The position numbers and the translations under genes are program-made. The notes under the pieces were generated by a model. The model had not been told where the DNA came from, made no database searches, and was given only the letters and a program-made list of their open reading frames with translations. This document shows, in pieces, positions 1 to 10,055 of a stretch of 64,000 nt of DNA. The stretch's first letter is position 1. Every line of letters starts with the position of its first letter. Source of the stretch: Bin87 sp963663945 (GTDB lineage Bacteria; Chloroflexota; Dehalococcoidia; Lucifugimonadales; UBA3495); assembly GCA_963663945.1 (NCBI GenBank), contig OY760687.1:1736001-1800000 (forward strand). Direction: 5' to 3'.

Positions 1-219
1 CTGATTTACGATGTGCAGGTCAGCAACGCCAACGATGTTTTCGTGCAGATGACCCTCACGTTCCCCGGCTGCGGCATGGGCCCGCACATTGCCCAGCAGG
101 CCGAGTGGGCCATACAGGACGTGGAAGGCGTTGAAGAGGTCAACATCGAGTTGACATTCGATCCGCCGTGGTCACCTGACCTGATCAGCGAGGAAGCTCG
201 CAACATGCTGGGCATCTAG
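1..219 (+). CDS. DUF59/MIP18-family Fe-S assembly protein (5' truncated)
   Basis: This is the C-terminal 72 residues of a MIP18/PaaD/SufT-like protein; the reading frame is open at the window edge, so the true start lies upstream. What is visible fits the family: LIYDV, then MTLTFPGCGMG with the conserved cysteine, then the typical ending DPPW...MISEEAR-like (here DLISEEARNMLGI). Members of this family take part in iron-sulfur cluster assembly or transfer. The gene is 43 bases upstream of an Mrp-type ATPase on the same strand, a pairing found widely and one that supports a joint Fe-S role. A GTG at position 13 is in frame but lies inside the conserved core, so it is not the start. Confidence 0.85.
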   Translation: MIYDVQVSNANDVFVQMTLTFPGCGMGPHIAQQAEWAIQDVEGVEEVNIELTFDPPWSPDLISEEARNMLGI

Positions 220-262
220 CCCAAAAGCTGACGGTCGCTCGGTTACGGAGAAAAACCATACG

Positions 263-1084
263 ATGGCAACGCCACAGCAGCCCAACGCCCAGCAAAATGC
301 CCGTCTGGAGCAGATCCGGCGACAATGGGAGCAGAAGCGGCAGATCACTGATCGCCTGGCGTCGGTTCGGACGAAAATTGGCGTTTACAGCGGCAAGGGC
401 GGCGTTGGCAAAACCACCGTGGCCTGCAACCTGGCGACCATCCTGGCGAAGCAGGGCGAACGCGTCGGCCTGCTGGACGTGGATATCGACTGCCCGAACG
501 TCACCCGGGTGATGGGCATCACTGACAAGCCGGACTACCGTGAAGGGCAGATCAGTCCGGCGGAAGGCCACGGCGTCAAGGTGGTGTCCATGGCCTTCTT
601 CCAGGAGAACGAGGACGAGGCCATCATCTGGCGCGGCCCGATGATCCACAACGCCATCAACCAGTTTCTCCAGTCGACGGATTGGGGCGAGCTGGACTAC
701 CTGATTGTCGATCTGCCCCCGGGCACGTCCGATTCGCCGCTGACCGTCATGCAAACGCTCCCCATGGACGGATTCGTGGTGGTGAGCACGCCGCAGGACC
801 TCGCCATCATCGATGCCAAGCGATGCATCAACATGATCCGCAAGCTGAACCTGAACGTCGTCGGGATAGTGGAGAACTACGCTGGCGACATTTTCGGTGA
901 GGGTGCGGGCCGACAACTGGCGGAAGACATCGACGCCCCGTTCCTGGGCAGCATGTCGCTCAATTCGTCATACCGCGATACCAGCCGACCCACGGTCCTG
1001 GTGGACGACACGGTCAGCGGCGAGTATGCCTCCGTGGCCGACGAGTTGCGCCGGAGCCTCAAGGCCCACGGCCGCGAAGCCTAG
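263..1084 (+). CDS. mrp: Mrp/NBP35-type P-loop ATPase, iron-sulfur carrier family
   Basis: A 273-residue ParA/MinD-like ATPase of the Mrp/ApbC/NBP35 family, expected to bind and transfer Fe-S clusters in the cytoplasm. The deviant Walker A motif SGKGGVGKTT is at residues 43-52, DVDIDCPN follows near residue 74, and YLIVDLPPGTSD is the family's Walker B region. The first 36 residues are polar and helical; a DUF59 domain is often fused here in other Mrp proteins, but in this genome it is the separate upstream gene. Start ATG at 263 follows GGAG with 12 bases between. Oddity: after VGIVENYA the sequence goes straight to GDIFGEGAG, so the CxxC pair that bridges a cluster in most Mrp proteins is missing. 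It may therefore be an ATPase partner rather than a carrier. Confidence 0.88.
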   Translation: MATPQQPNAQQNARLEQIRRQWEQKRQITDRLASVRTKIGVYSGKGGVGKTTVACNLATILAKQGERVGLLDVDIDCPNVTRVMGITDKPDYREGQISPAEGHGVKVVSMAFFQENEDEAIIWRGPMIHNAINQFLQSTDWGELDYLIVDLPPGTSDSPLTVMQTLPMDGFVVVSTPQDLAIIDAKRCINMIRKLNLNVVGIVENYAGDIFGEGAGRQLAEDIDAPFLGSMSLNSSYRDTSRPTVLVDDTVSGEYASVADELRRSLKAHGREA

Positions 1085-1097
1085 CCGCGTGTAGCGG

Positions 1098-2942
<1,845 letters not shown>

Positions 2943-3029
2943 CTAAACCCTCCTTTAGTTGCCGAGAAAAGCCGACAGCCGTACCACGGGCGGTTCCGAT
3001 AGGCTTTTGCAGGTCCTCAGGCCGCTCCA

Positions 3030-3038
3030 TTTATATCA
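3030..3038 (-). promoter_or_regulatory. Extended -10 promoter of accDA
   Basis: Read on the minus strand this is TGA-TATAAA, an extended -10 box with no convincing -35. It lies about 90 bases upstream of the accDA start, in the 266-base gap before tilS ends. The same TGATAT pattern recurs before other genes in this window. Promoter activity is inferred from the motif. Confidence 0.5.
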
Positions 3039-3208
3039 TTTTACACAATAGCAATTTCGGCTATCCACCGGTTTCGGGATCAAATGCAATCGGATTGTTT
3101 CACCCGTGGCCGGATAGGGCGACGCTGTTGAAGCCCTGTCCAGCTTCGCCCGCCACACCCGGGGAGATCGCGATTCGTGCCCAGTTACCGGAGTGCATGA
3201 CCCGCTGA

Positions 3209-4750
3209 TCATACGCGTGGTTCGGCGCCGGCGGATCGGCGTTCGAACCTGATTAAGGTCGCGGCAGCCTCTGCCGAGTCCAGCCTGACAGCAGCCCATT
3301 CGGCGATCCGGCTCCCAGCAATCCAGGCGATCCCTCGGGGAGTTACTACCAGTGGGATGCGCTCCCGCCAATGGCGGGGAATCCTGGCGTCGGTGAAAAT
3401 ATCCTGCAGCTTGCGGGACCCGGACATGCCCAACGGCTGCATGCGGTCACCCGGTTGCCAGTTGCGTACGATGGCGCCTTCCCGAAGGGATTCGGAAGAC
3501 AGGTAAGTGGCCAGCGGGTTTCCCGTATCCAGGGAGGCGCCAGCGTGGACCCGCACGGACTCGGCAGTGACCTCCCATCCGTCGCGCCTGGTGACGGCTA
3601 CGGCGATCGGTCCCCAGGGCAAGGTGAGCCGGAACTCCCGCACGGCACGGGGATACGGGCAGTCGTCCGCGAGGCCGGGACGGCTCATGGTGGCCGACCG
3701 CTTGTCCACGACGAATCGAACTCCCCGGGGCAGTTGGATGACCTTGCCTGAACCGGGATCGGAGACGGCGTCGGACATGGCTGTCAGGTGCCGTTCCGTC
3801 AGGCGATGTTCGTGCCCGGTAACCGCGATCCAAGCGCGCCGCAGGACGATGTGCCGGAGGGCCGGGTGCGTTTCGGCAAGGACACCTCGATCTAGTCGGA
3901 GGGTTCCGTCGTGGGTCACGGGCTCGGCGGCGACCTCAGTCCAAAGTTGATCAGCCTGCTGCTCCATGTAGTCGACCTGCGCCGCCGCCGTGCGGGAAAT
4001 CCGTCCCAAAGCGGACACGATCCGTGGATTGAGCTGCTCTTTCAAAGCGGGCATGAGGTCCAGGCGAACGCGGTTTCGGGCAAAGTCGCGCATGTAATTG
4101 GTGCTGTCGTCACGGTAGTCGATGCCGTAATTCCTGCAATACGAGATGGTGTGATGCCTGGTCAGGTCAATGAGCGGACGCCACACTCTCAGGTCAGGTT
4201 GGGGCGCATCGTGGCCGTGCGGTGGAGCGGGGTACGGCCAGGGGTCGATTTCGCTCATGCCGCGCAGGCCGTGGAGACCGCTTCCGCGCGCCACGTGGAG
4301 CAACACGGTTTCCGCAAGGTCGTCAGCAGTGTGGCCCACGGCGACGAATCGGGCGCCCACCTGTCCGGCGACGCGAGCCAGGAAGTCGTAGCGGAGGTCG
4401 CGAGCCGCCTGCTCAAAGGAGCTGATCCCATGCTCATGCTGGTACGCGGCAACGTCCACCTCGTCGAAGATGCAGTCGGGCCACATCCGGCGCACGAAGT
4501 CGGCGTCGTCGTAGGTCTCCTGTCCGCGGAAGTCATGCAGCAGGTGGGCGGGTTGGACTTTGAAGCCGAACCGCCGACTGGCCCTGCTGAGCACATTCAT
4601 CAGCGTACAGGAGTCCGGTCCGCCGGAGACCCCGGCCACCACCACTTCGTCTGGCTTCAGACCGGCGCGTCTCGCCGCGGTTATCGCCGTGGTGTGGAGC
4701 CGGTGGGCCGGCCCAAATCCTCGATCGTCCTGCCGCGTGTTGCGCCCCAA
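3209..4750 (-). CDS. tilS: tRNA(Ile)-lysidine synthase TilS
   Basis: A 513-residue N-type ATP pyrophosphatase that converts C34 of the tRNA-Ile CAU anticodon to lysidine, letting it read AUA. The PP-loop SGGPDS is at residues 42-47, followed by the family's HxxxD-like VGHTADDLAET and the RPLIDLTR...DYRDDSTNYMRDFARNRVR block. The C-terminal domain ends with the typical NWQPGDRMQPLGMSGSRKLQD stretch and IAWIAGSRI. The start is taken as TTG at 4750, 13 bases after the stop of the histidine phosphatase gene, with AGGA upstream; there is no ATG before the PP-loop. It is the third gene of a minus-strand operon with the CNNM-type membrane protein and the phosphatase. Confidence 0.92.
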   Translation of the reverse strand: MGRNTRQDDRGFGPAHRLHTTAITAARRAGLKPDEVVVAGVSGGPDSCTLMNVLSRASRRFGFKVQPAHLLHDFRGQETYDDADFVRRMWPDCIFDEVDVAAYQHEHGISSFEQAARDLRYDFLARVAGQVGARFVAVGHTADDLAETVLLHVARGSGLHGLRGMSEIDPWPYPAPPHGHDAPQPDLRVWRPLIDLTRHHTISYCRNYGIDYRDDSTNYMRDFARNRVRLDLMPALKEQLNPRIVSALGRISRTAAAQVDYMEQQADQLWTEVAAEPVTHDGTLRLDRGVLAETHPALRHIVLRRAWIAVTGHEHRLTERHLTAMSDAVSDPGSGKVIQLPRGVRFVVDKRSATMSRPGLADDCPYPRAVREFRLTLPWGPIAVAVTRRDGWEVTAESVRVHAGASLDTGNPLATYLSSESLREGAIVRNWQPGDRMQPLGMSGSRKLQDIFTDARIPRHWRERIPLVVTPRGIAWIAGSRIAEWAAVRLDSAEAAATLIRFERRSAGAEPRV

Positions 4751-4763
4751 TTGGTCACCGATC

Positions 4764-5390
4764 CTAGTAGGAGGTGCGGTTGGCCGGAGTCAGGTGATCG
4801 ACGGCGTTATAGGCGGCCAGGCGACGTCCGCGCCGTCCAGAGGTGATGGTCGTGCGGCTCCCCAGGGACAGGTCCATGTGGTTGATATTCGCCAGCGGCA
4901 AATCGATCACGGCGGCGACGATGCACCGTATGGTGAAGTTGTGGGTGACGGCGATGATCGTATCGTCGGCGTCATAGCGGTCGTCGATTTCGTCGATTGC
5001 CGCCATGGCCCGACGCTGAACATCCCCCAGGGATTCTCCGCCGGGCATGGTGACGCTGCTGGCGTCACGGCGCCAACCCTGGTAAAGATCAGGCCAGTCG
5101 TCGCGCATTTCCTGGACGGTTACCCCCTCAAGATCGCCCATGTCCATTTCGATGATGCGGGGTTCGTCGGTGACGGCCAGACCCGACAGGTCGCCGATAG
5201 CGCCCGCGACTCCCCGCGCCCGCTGCAACGGGCTGGAGTATACGGCTATGGCATCCCAGGTAAGACTGGCAACGGCCAGTTCTCGGGCCTGCGCGCGCCC
5301 CCGAGGGGTGAGGGTCGAGTTGGTGGTGCCCTGCAGGCGGCCCGACGCGTTGATGTCGGTTTCGCCGTGGCGGACCAGGTGAAGCTTCAT
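4764..5390 (-). CDS. Histidine phosphatase family protein (phosphoglycerate mutase-like)
   Basis: A 208-residue member of the histidine phosphatase clan. The phospho-acceptor motif VRHGET is at residues 6-11; the second catalytic histidine is in AVTHNFTIR near residue 165, and the acidic loop is MDMGDLEGV. These enzymes include cofactor-dependent phosphoglycerate mutases and small-molecule phosphatases such as CobC. The substrate cannot be told from sequence; the short length and the GRLQGTTNSTLTPRGRAQA region point to a phosphatase rather than a glycolytic mutase. The ATG overlaps the stop of the upstream CNNM-type gene by four bases (ATGA), showing translational coupling, and tilS follows after 13 bases. 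Confidence 0.85.
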   Translation of the reverse strand: MKLHLVRHGETDINASGRLQGTTNSTLTPRGRAQARELAVASLTWDAIAVYSSPLQRARGVAGAIGDLSGLAVTDEPRIIEMDMGDLEGVTVQEMRDDWPDLYQGWRRDASSVTMPGGESLGDVQRRAMAAIDEIDDRYDADDTIIAVTHNFTIRCIVAAVIDLPLANINHMDLSLGSRTTITSGRRGRRLAAYNAVDHLTPANRTSY

Positions 5391-6766
5391 CCTGATTGAT
5401 CCTCCGGAGGGGCGTCCACCATACGCAGGCGCACCTGGTTGATGCGGGCCCCGGCCATGTCGGTGACTGTAACCTCGAGGTTGCCGGTTTCGACCGTATC
5501 GTTTGCGACGGGCAGCTCACCCAGTTCGTGCAGCACCAGGCCGGCGATGGTCTGGTAATCACCCTCGGGCACCTCGATCCCGCTGGCATGGAGGCGATCG
5601 TTGATCTCAATGATGGTCATCCCGCCGTCCAGCAGATATGCGCCGTCGGGTTGTTGGGCGATGCTGCTATCGGCGGTCACGGCCGGAGGGTCATCGTCGA
5701 CAAACGTTCCCACAATGACGCCGATGAGTTGCTTCATCGTGACCAGGCCTGCGATCCCGCCGTATTCGTTGGTCAACAACATCATGGACAGGCGTTGTTC
5801 CTGCATGGTGTCGAAGGCGTCGGACACGGTTACCGTTTCCGGTATGAAGTCCACGGGGCGCATGGTCTCGGTCACCGGATCTTGAAGCCCGATTTCACCG
5901 CGGCCCTGAGCGATGAGCACCTCCTTGTTGGAGAGCACGCCCAGGACGGTCTCCTGGCTGCCCTCGAAAACGGGGAATCGCGTGTGGCTGTGCTTGGCGT
6001 AGAGGGCGAGGAATTCCTCGAGAGTGGTGTCTTTTTCGATCCAGACGATCTCCGTGCGCGGCGTCATGATTTCGCTGAGCCGGCGATCCCGAAAATTGAA
6101 CACCCGGTGCAGGCGTTCGGCCTCCTCGGATTCGACCGCTCCCTGCTGGCTGGACAGGTCAATCATCATGCGCAGCTCGCCCTCGGTGAACGTGGTCTGC
6201 CAGCCATCGGAAGAGGTGCCGAGGGCTTTGTAGATGAGGCGCGGAACCACGGTGAAGAGGTAGATGAACGGAGTACACAGAAGCATCGTCCAACGGACGG
6301 GGCGCGCGGCCGCGAGAGACCAGCGTTCGGAGTAGGTTGCCGCAAGGGTCTTGGGTGTTATCTCACCGAAAATGGAGATTGTCACCGTCATGATCACGGC
6401 GGTCAGCAAAGCTGCCGAGCCCGAGTCGTCGAGCAGGTCGGCGGCGAGGGCGGTGCCCAGAGCGGTGGCAAAGATGGTAAAGGCGTTCTGGCTCAGGAGG
6501 ATTGTGGCGAAGAACTTTTCGTGCTGCGACAGGACATTATTGACGGCACGCGCGGCGCCGTTGCCCTGGCCGGCGAGGTACTGGATGCGGAACTTGTTCA
6601 CCGCTACCAGTGCCGCCTCGGCGCTGGTGAAAAACATTACTCCCAGGAAACTGACCGCCAGCAGCGACAGCTGCAAACTCCAGGGCATGGATAGACCGCC
6701 GGAGGTTTCCCCCACCTGCAACAAGACGGACCCAATCGATAAACCGTCGGGCGCGATGTCCATCAT
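5387..6766 (-). CDS. CNNM/HlyC-CorC family membrane transporter (DUF21-CBS-CorC_HlyC)
   Basis: A 459-residue integral membrane protein of the CNNM/CorC family, whose members are linked to magnesium or other divalent-cation export. Order of domains: a DUF21 membrane domain with about four hydrophobic segments in residues 25-200 (VSFLGVMFFTSAEAALVAVN, AFTIFATALGTALAADLL and others), the signature GAVESEEAERLHRVFNFRDR, a pair of CBS motifs around residues 225-345 (MTPRTEIVWIEKD; FPVFEG), and a C-terminal CorC_HlyC domain around 370-450. It is the first gene of a minus-strand operon with the phosphatase and tilS. The start is ATG at 6766, one of two consecutive ATGs; AGGAGG lies 12 bases upstream, a rather long spacing. 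Confidence 0.9.
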   Translation of the reverse strand: MMDIAPDGLSIGSVLLQVGETSGGLSMPWSLQLSLLAVSFLGVMFFTSAEAALVAVNKFRIQYLAGQGNGAARAVNNVLSQHEKFFATILLSQNAFTIFATALGTALAADLLDDSGSAALLTAVIMTVTISIFGEITPKTLAATYSERWSLAAARPVRWTMLLCTPFIYLFTVVPRLIYKALGTSSDGWQTTFTEGELRMMIDLSSQQGAVESEEAERLHRVFNFRDRRLSEIMTPRTEIVWIEKDTTLEEFLALYAKHSHTRFPVFEGSQETVLGVLSNKEVLIAQGRGEIGLQDPVTETMRPVDFIPETVTVSDAFDTMQEQRLSMMLLTNEYGGIAGLVTMKQLIGVIVGTFVDDDPPAVTADSSIAQQPDGAYLLDGGMTIIEINDRLHASGIEVPEGDYQTIAGLVLHELGELPVANDTVETGNLEVTVTDMAGARINQVRLRMVDAPPEDQSG

Positions 6767-6900
6767 CTGGCTTTCATTCCTCCTGGCGATCCCGACGAAT
6801 ATTCGACCAGCGTGCGGGTCTCGCCTGATTTAGATTATCAACAGGAAGGATAGCATCGCCCGAAATACCGCGCAAAGCGGGCCGGTCACCGTTTGCCGGT

Positions 6901-6909
6901 TGATATAAT
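6901..6909 (+). promoter_or_regulatory. Extended -10 promoter of tsaD
   Basis: A perfect extended -10 element, TGA-TATAAT, 33 bases upstream of the tsaD ATG. No -35 hexamer is visible at the usual distance, as expected when a TGN extension carries recognition. A 5' leader of roughly 25 bases with GGGGGC as ribosome site is predicted. Confidence 0.7.
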
Positions 6910-6942
6910 GCGTCGGCGCATTCATTTGGGGGCGATTTGGCC

Positions 6943-8016
6943 ATGTTGATTCTGGGCATTGAAACGTCATGCGACGAGACTGCAGTGGGGATTGTGGAGG
7001 ACGGCCGGCGTCTTCGCGCCAACGCCATCGCGTCCCAGGCTGCCATGCACGCCGCCCACGGCGGGGTGGTTCCCGAACTGGCATCACGGCAGCACATCCG
7101 CGACATGGAACCGACCCTGCGGCGGGCGCTGGCGGATGCCGGGGCAACCCTGGACGACATCGACGTGGTGGCGGTTACACATGGACCGGGTTTGGCCGGC
7201 GCGCTGATCAGCGGGGTCAACACCGCGAAATCGCTGGCGCTGACACTGGATGTCCCCCTGGTGGGAGTTAACCATTTGGAAGGCCATGTCTATGCGGCCT
7301 GGCTGGTACCCGGCGATGCCTCTCCGGCTGAGGCGCCGGGGTTCCCGCTGGCCTGCCTGGTGGCGTCCGGCGGGCACACCGACCTGATCCTGATGGAAGG
7401 GCACGGCGAATATCGCCTGGTGGGACGGACGCGAGACGACGCGGCTGGCGAGGCCTTTGACAAAGCGGCCAGGGTTCTCGGATTGGGCTTCCCCGGCGGA
7501 CCGGAAATCCAAAAAGCCGCGGAGTCGTTGGCGGATTTTTCGGAAGACGGCGAGCCTTTCACCGAGGCTGCAGCGCCTCTGCCACGGGCGTGGATGCGCG
7601 ACACCTTCGATTTCAGTTTCAGTGGAGTGAAAACGGCTTTACTGCACCGGGCGCAGGACGTGGGCCTCTATCCGCAGCCGGAGGCAGCGGCCTCGGACGC
7701 CGACCGGCTGGTAGCGCATCTGGCGTACCAGTTCCAGGAATCGCTGGTGGACGTCATGACGGCCAAGCTACTGAATATGGCCGACCGCTACAAGGCGCGG
7801 GGTCTGGTGCTGGGAGGTGGCGTCACTGCCAATGCCCGCCTGCGGCAACGGGTACTGGTGGACTCTCCGGTGCCGGCCATCATTCCCGCGCCGGTGCTGT
7901 GCACTGACAACGGAGCAATGATCGCCGCCGGGGCGTTCTACCAGATGCAGCGGGACGAGGTCGCGGACATGGCGTTGGACGTGGATCCTTCTCTGCCCTT
8001 CGGCGTGCCGGTGTAG
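6943..8016 (+). CDS. tsaD: tRNA N6-threonylcarbamoyladenosine synthase catalytic subunit TsaD
   Basis: A 357-residue ASKHA-fold protein that transfers the threonylcarbamoyl group to A37 of ANN-decoding tRNAs. It opens with MLILGIETSCDETAVG, the classic TsaD start, and has the metal-binding HxxxH as H111 and H115 (NHLEGH). The SGGHTD, GGPEIQKAA and VLGGGVTANARLR segments complete the family pattern. An in-frame TTG at 6937 is possible, but ATG 6943 gives the conserved N terminus and sits nine bases after GGGGGC. The partner genes tsaB, tsaE and tsaC are not in the window. It is transcribed divergently from the CNNM-phosphatase-tilS operon, which also contains a tRNA-modification gene. Confidence 0.95.
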   Translation: MLILGIETSCDETAVGIVEDGRRLRANAIASQAAMHAAHGGVVPELASRQHIRDMEPTLRRALADAGATLDDIDVVAVTHGPGLAGALISGVNTAKSLALTLDVPLVGVNHLEGHVYAAWLVPGDASPAEAPGFPLACLVASGGHTDLILMEGHGEYRLVGRTRDDAAGEAFDKAARVLGLGFPGGPEIQKAAESLADFSEDGEPFTEAAAPLPRAWMRDTFDFSFSGVKTALLHRAQDVGLYPQPEAAASDADRLVAHLAYQFQESLVDVMTAKLLNMADRYKARGLVLGGGVTANARLRQRVLVDSPVPAIIPAPVLCTDNGAMIAAGAFYQMQRDEVADMALDVDPSLPFGVPV

Positions 8017-8028
8017 TGACGGCTCCGC

Positions 8029-8634
8029 CTAGGATCCGGCGGCGCTGACTTCGCGCACAGCCGGTTGTTCCGGCCCGGCGCCGGCTAAGGATCGCAATCG
8101 CAGAAGGATGCCGGCGAAGGCAATGAGGTCGGCGTTATCGGCGGTGCAAGGCACCTCGACGGTCCAGTTCCATCCGTCGATACGTACCAGATTGCCGCCG
8201 GCGTCGGTAAGGCTCCGCCAGATGATCCAGCCCAGCAGCACGATGAGGACCATCAGCACGGCCGCCATGGCGTGCAGGTTGATGACCGGTATGACCACAT
8301 CGGGAAGGCGGTCTACCAACCAATAGGCCAGCAGGAAATAAGCGACAACGCCGCCGGCCAACAGGATCGCCCATTGTTTCCAGGAGAGGCCGCGCCGGGA
8401 GTCGTTGCGGACGCTGACCGCGGTGACCGTGTCCGCCGCGAACATCTGCACCACACGTGTGGGACCGTCTTCCATCACCGAGATGACCCTGCGGTTCGTC
8501 GCCACCAGCAGCCGGCCTGAAGGCGTAGGCTCGGCCGTCAGCCCGTGCTCGGCGTCCAGAAACGCGGCAACCTGTTCGCCAGGGAGCAACTCGACGTCTC
8601 TGACGTGGGAAAGGAATGAAGGTGTGTTATCCAT
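8029..8634 (-). CDS. Membrane protein with two transmembrane segments, unknown function
   Basis: A 201-residue protein I do not recognise as a named family. The N-terminal 75 residues look like a small beta-rich domain: LLVATNRRVISVMEDG resembles the strand-turn pattern of bacterial PH-like or GRAM-like domains, where NRR(V/L) is common. Two hydrophobic segments follow at about residues 88-107 (WAILLAGGVVAYFLLAYWLV) and 120-141. After these comes a second short beta-rich part (LVRIDGWNWTVEVPCTADNA). The topology suggests an inner-membrane protein with both soluble parts on the same side. It converges on tsaD with 12 bases between and has no operon partner. The PH-like reading is inference. 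Confidence 0.65.
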   Translation of the reverse strand: MDNTPSFLSHVRDVELLPGEQVAAFLDAEHGLTAEPTPSGRLLVATNRRVISVMEDGPTRVVQMFAADTVTAVSVRNDSRRGLSWKQWAILLAGGVVAYFLLAYWLVDRLPDVVIPVINLHAMAAVLMVLIVLLGWIIWRSLTDAGGNLVRIDGWNWTVEVPCTADNADLIAFAGILLRLRSLAGAGPEQPAVREVSAAGS

Positions 8635-8968
8635 GAAGGGTCACGAGACGGTGTGTCCAAGGAATCGTAACACAAGGCGAAAAGGTCGTTCGGCCTGGAA
8701 AAGGCGAATAACTATTGAGTGGTCGTCTGGCGGATCAGCCGCCCCATGAATGGCGCCGCGGCCCTCCGGCGAACCGCCTGCACCGCGGACCATTTGCCCG
8801 GAAATTGACCGAAATTTTTACTTTTTGAAAAAATTCGATTAATTTCGCATTTCCGAAAACAGGCAACGGCATAAACCCATTTGTTAAATTCGCAGTCACG
8901 TTAGGGCGCGTAAACCAAGCGTGGGATACGCACGTCCATATTGATGGTTGATTCAGATTGAGTAGACG
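8635..8968. other. AT-rich intergenic region between a membrane-protein gene and rsmH
   Basis: This 334-base gap holds no convincing gene. Its middle, about 8805-8900, is strikingly AT-rich against the GC-rich surroundings. It contains an imperfect inverted repeat: CGAAATTTTT at about 8810, an A/T loop, and AAAAAATTCG ending at about 8838. A TTGACC resembling a -35 is at 8805-8810, but no -10 of matching quality follows at 16-18 bases. The stretch probably carries the start signals of the rsmH-ftsA-ftsZ cluster and of the divergent gene; this is inference. Confidence 0.45.
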
Positions 8969-9991
8969 ATGACACTGGCGCTAATTCACAGGCCGGCTCC
9001 TTTTGTCTTGTCGGTTGGATCAGTGTTGTGCGGATGGCCAACTCTGAAATTCTCGACGGATAAGAGCGAAGATTCGGCTGTCCATCACACGCCGGTGCTG
9101 GTGGCTGAGGCTTTGGAGTGGCTGTCGATGGGTCCCGGAAGGGTCTATATCGACGGGACGGTGGGCGAGGGTGGACATTCGGAGGCGATCCTCGAAGCTT
9201 GCGGCCCGCACGGAAAAGTCCTGGGGATCGACCGCGACCCCCGGTCGGTGGACAGGGCTCGCCGCCGCCTGACCGGTTTCGGGGAACGCGCGCAGATCAT
9301 GCACGGCAATTACTCCGACATGAGCGACCTGGCGCGGCAAGCCGGGATCGAGTGCGTCGATGGCGTTTTGCTGGATTTGGGGTTTTCCTCGCGTCATGTT
9401 GATGCGGCAGGATACGGTTTTTCTTTCCAGAGGGATGAGCCCCTGGATATGCGGTACGACACCACAGGACCGACTGCCGCTGACTTGTTGAACCACACCG
9501 ACGAGCGCGACCTGGCGGACGTGATATACCGCTACGGCGAAGAACGCCGCAGCCGTGCGGTAGCCCGGGCGATCGTGCAGGCTCGGCCCATCACCACGAC
9601 GGGCCGCCTGGCCTCCGTGGTGGCCAGAGCCCTGGGCGGACGCCGGGGAAGCCGGCACCCGGCTACCAGAACATTCCAGGCGCTGCGCATCGCGGTTAAC
9701 GAGGAATTGATGCACCTCCAGGCCGGCCTCGAAGCCGTTCCGGGAATGCTGAAATCGGGCGGCCGGTTGGTGGTGATCAGCTACCACAGCCTGGAAGACC
9801 GGTTGGTCAAGGGATGGATGGACCGGGAGGCTGCGCAGTGCATCTGCCCTCCGGAATTGCCCGTGTGCGCGTGCGACCACGAACCGTCGGTGCGGTTCGT
9901 CCGACGGCGCGTGGTCCGACCTTCCGCCACGGAAACAGACAACAATCCGCGCAGCAGAAGCGCGCGCCTCCGGGCGGTGGAACGCATCTGA
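8969..9991 (+). CDS. rsmH: 16S rRNA (cytosine-1402-N4)-methyltransferase RsmH
   Basis: An S-adenosylmethionine-dependent methyltransferase of the MraW/RsmH family. Conserved blocks are HHTPVLVAEAL, YIDGTVGEGGHS (SAM-binding loop), LGIDRDP, GVLLDLGFSS, GFSFQRDEPLDMR, RTFQALRIAVNEEL and VISYHSLEDRLVK. The longest frame gives 340 residues with about 37 residues before the conserved HHTPV; RsmH proteins are usually nearer 310-320. GTG at 9023 would give 322 residues, and neither start has a strong ribosome site, so the start is uncertain. It leads a reduced division cluster with ftsA and ftsZ; no mraZ, ftsL, ftsI or mur gene is present. Confidence 0.93.
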   Translation: MTLALIHRPAPFVLSVGSVLCGWPTLKFSTDKSEDSAVHHTPVLVAEALEWLSMGPGRVYIDGTVGEGGHSEAILEACGPHGKVLGIDRDPRSVDRARRRLTGFGERAQIMHGNYSDMSDLARQAGIECVDGVLLDLGFSSRHVDAAGYGFSFQRDEPLDMRYDTTGPTAADLLNHTDERDLADVIYRYGEERRSRAVARAIVQARPITTTGRLASVVARALGGRRGSRHPATRTFQALRIAVNEELMHLQAGLEAVPGMLKSGGRLVVISYHSLEDRLVKGWMDREAAQCICPPELPVCACDHEPSVRFVRRRVVRPSATETDNNPRSRSARLRAVERI

Positions 9992-10055
9992 TCCGCCGCC
10001 AGTAAACCATCTTTGTTCGTTTTCCATAACCACATTCGACCGAGGTAACGCCACA

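Noticed and set aside
5396..6694. A 432-residue plus-strand open frame opposite the CNNM-type gene
   Set aside because: Shadow frame; the minus-strand gene shows clear membrane and CBS features and an ATGA overlap with its neighbour.
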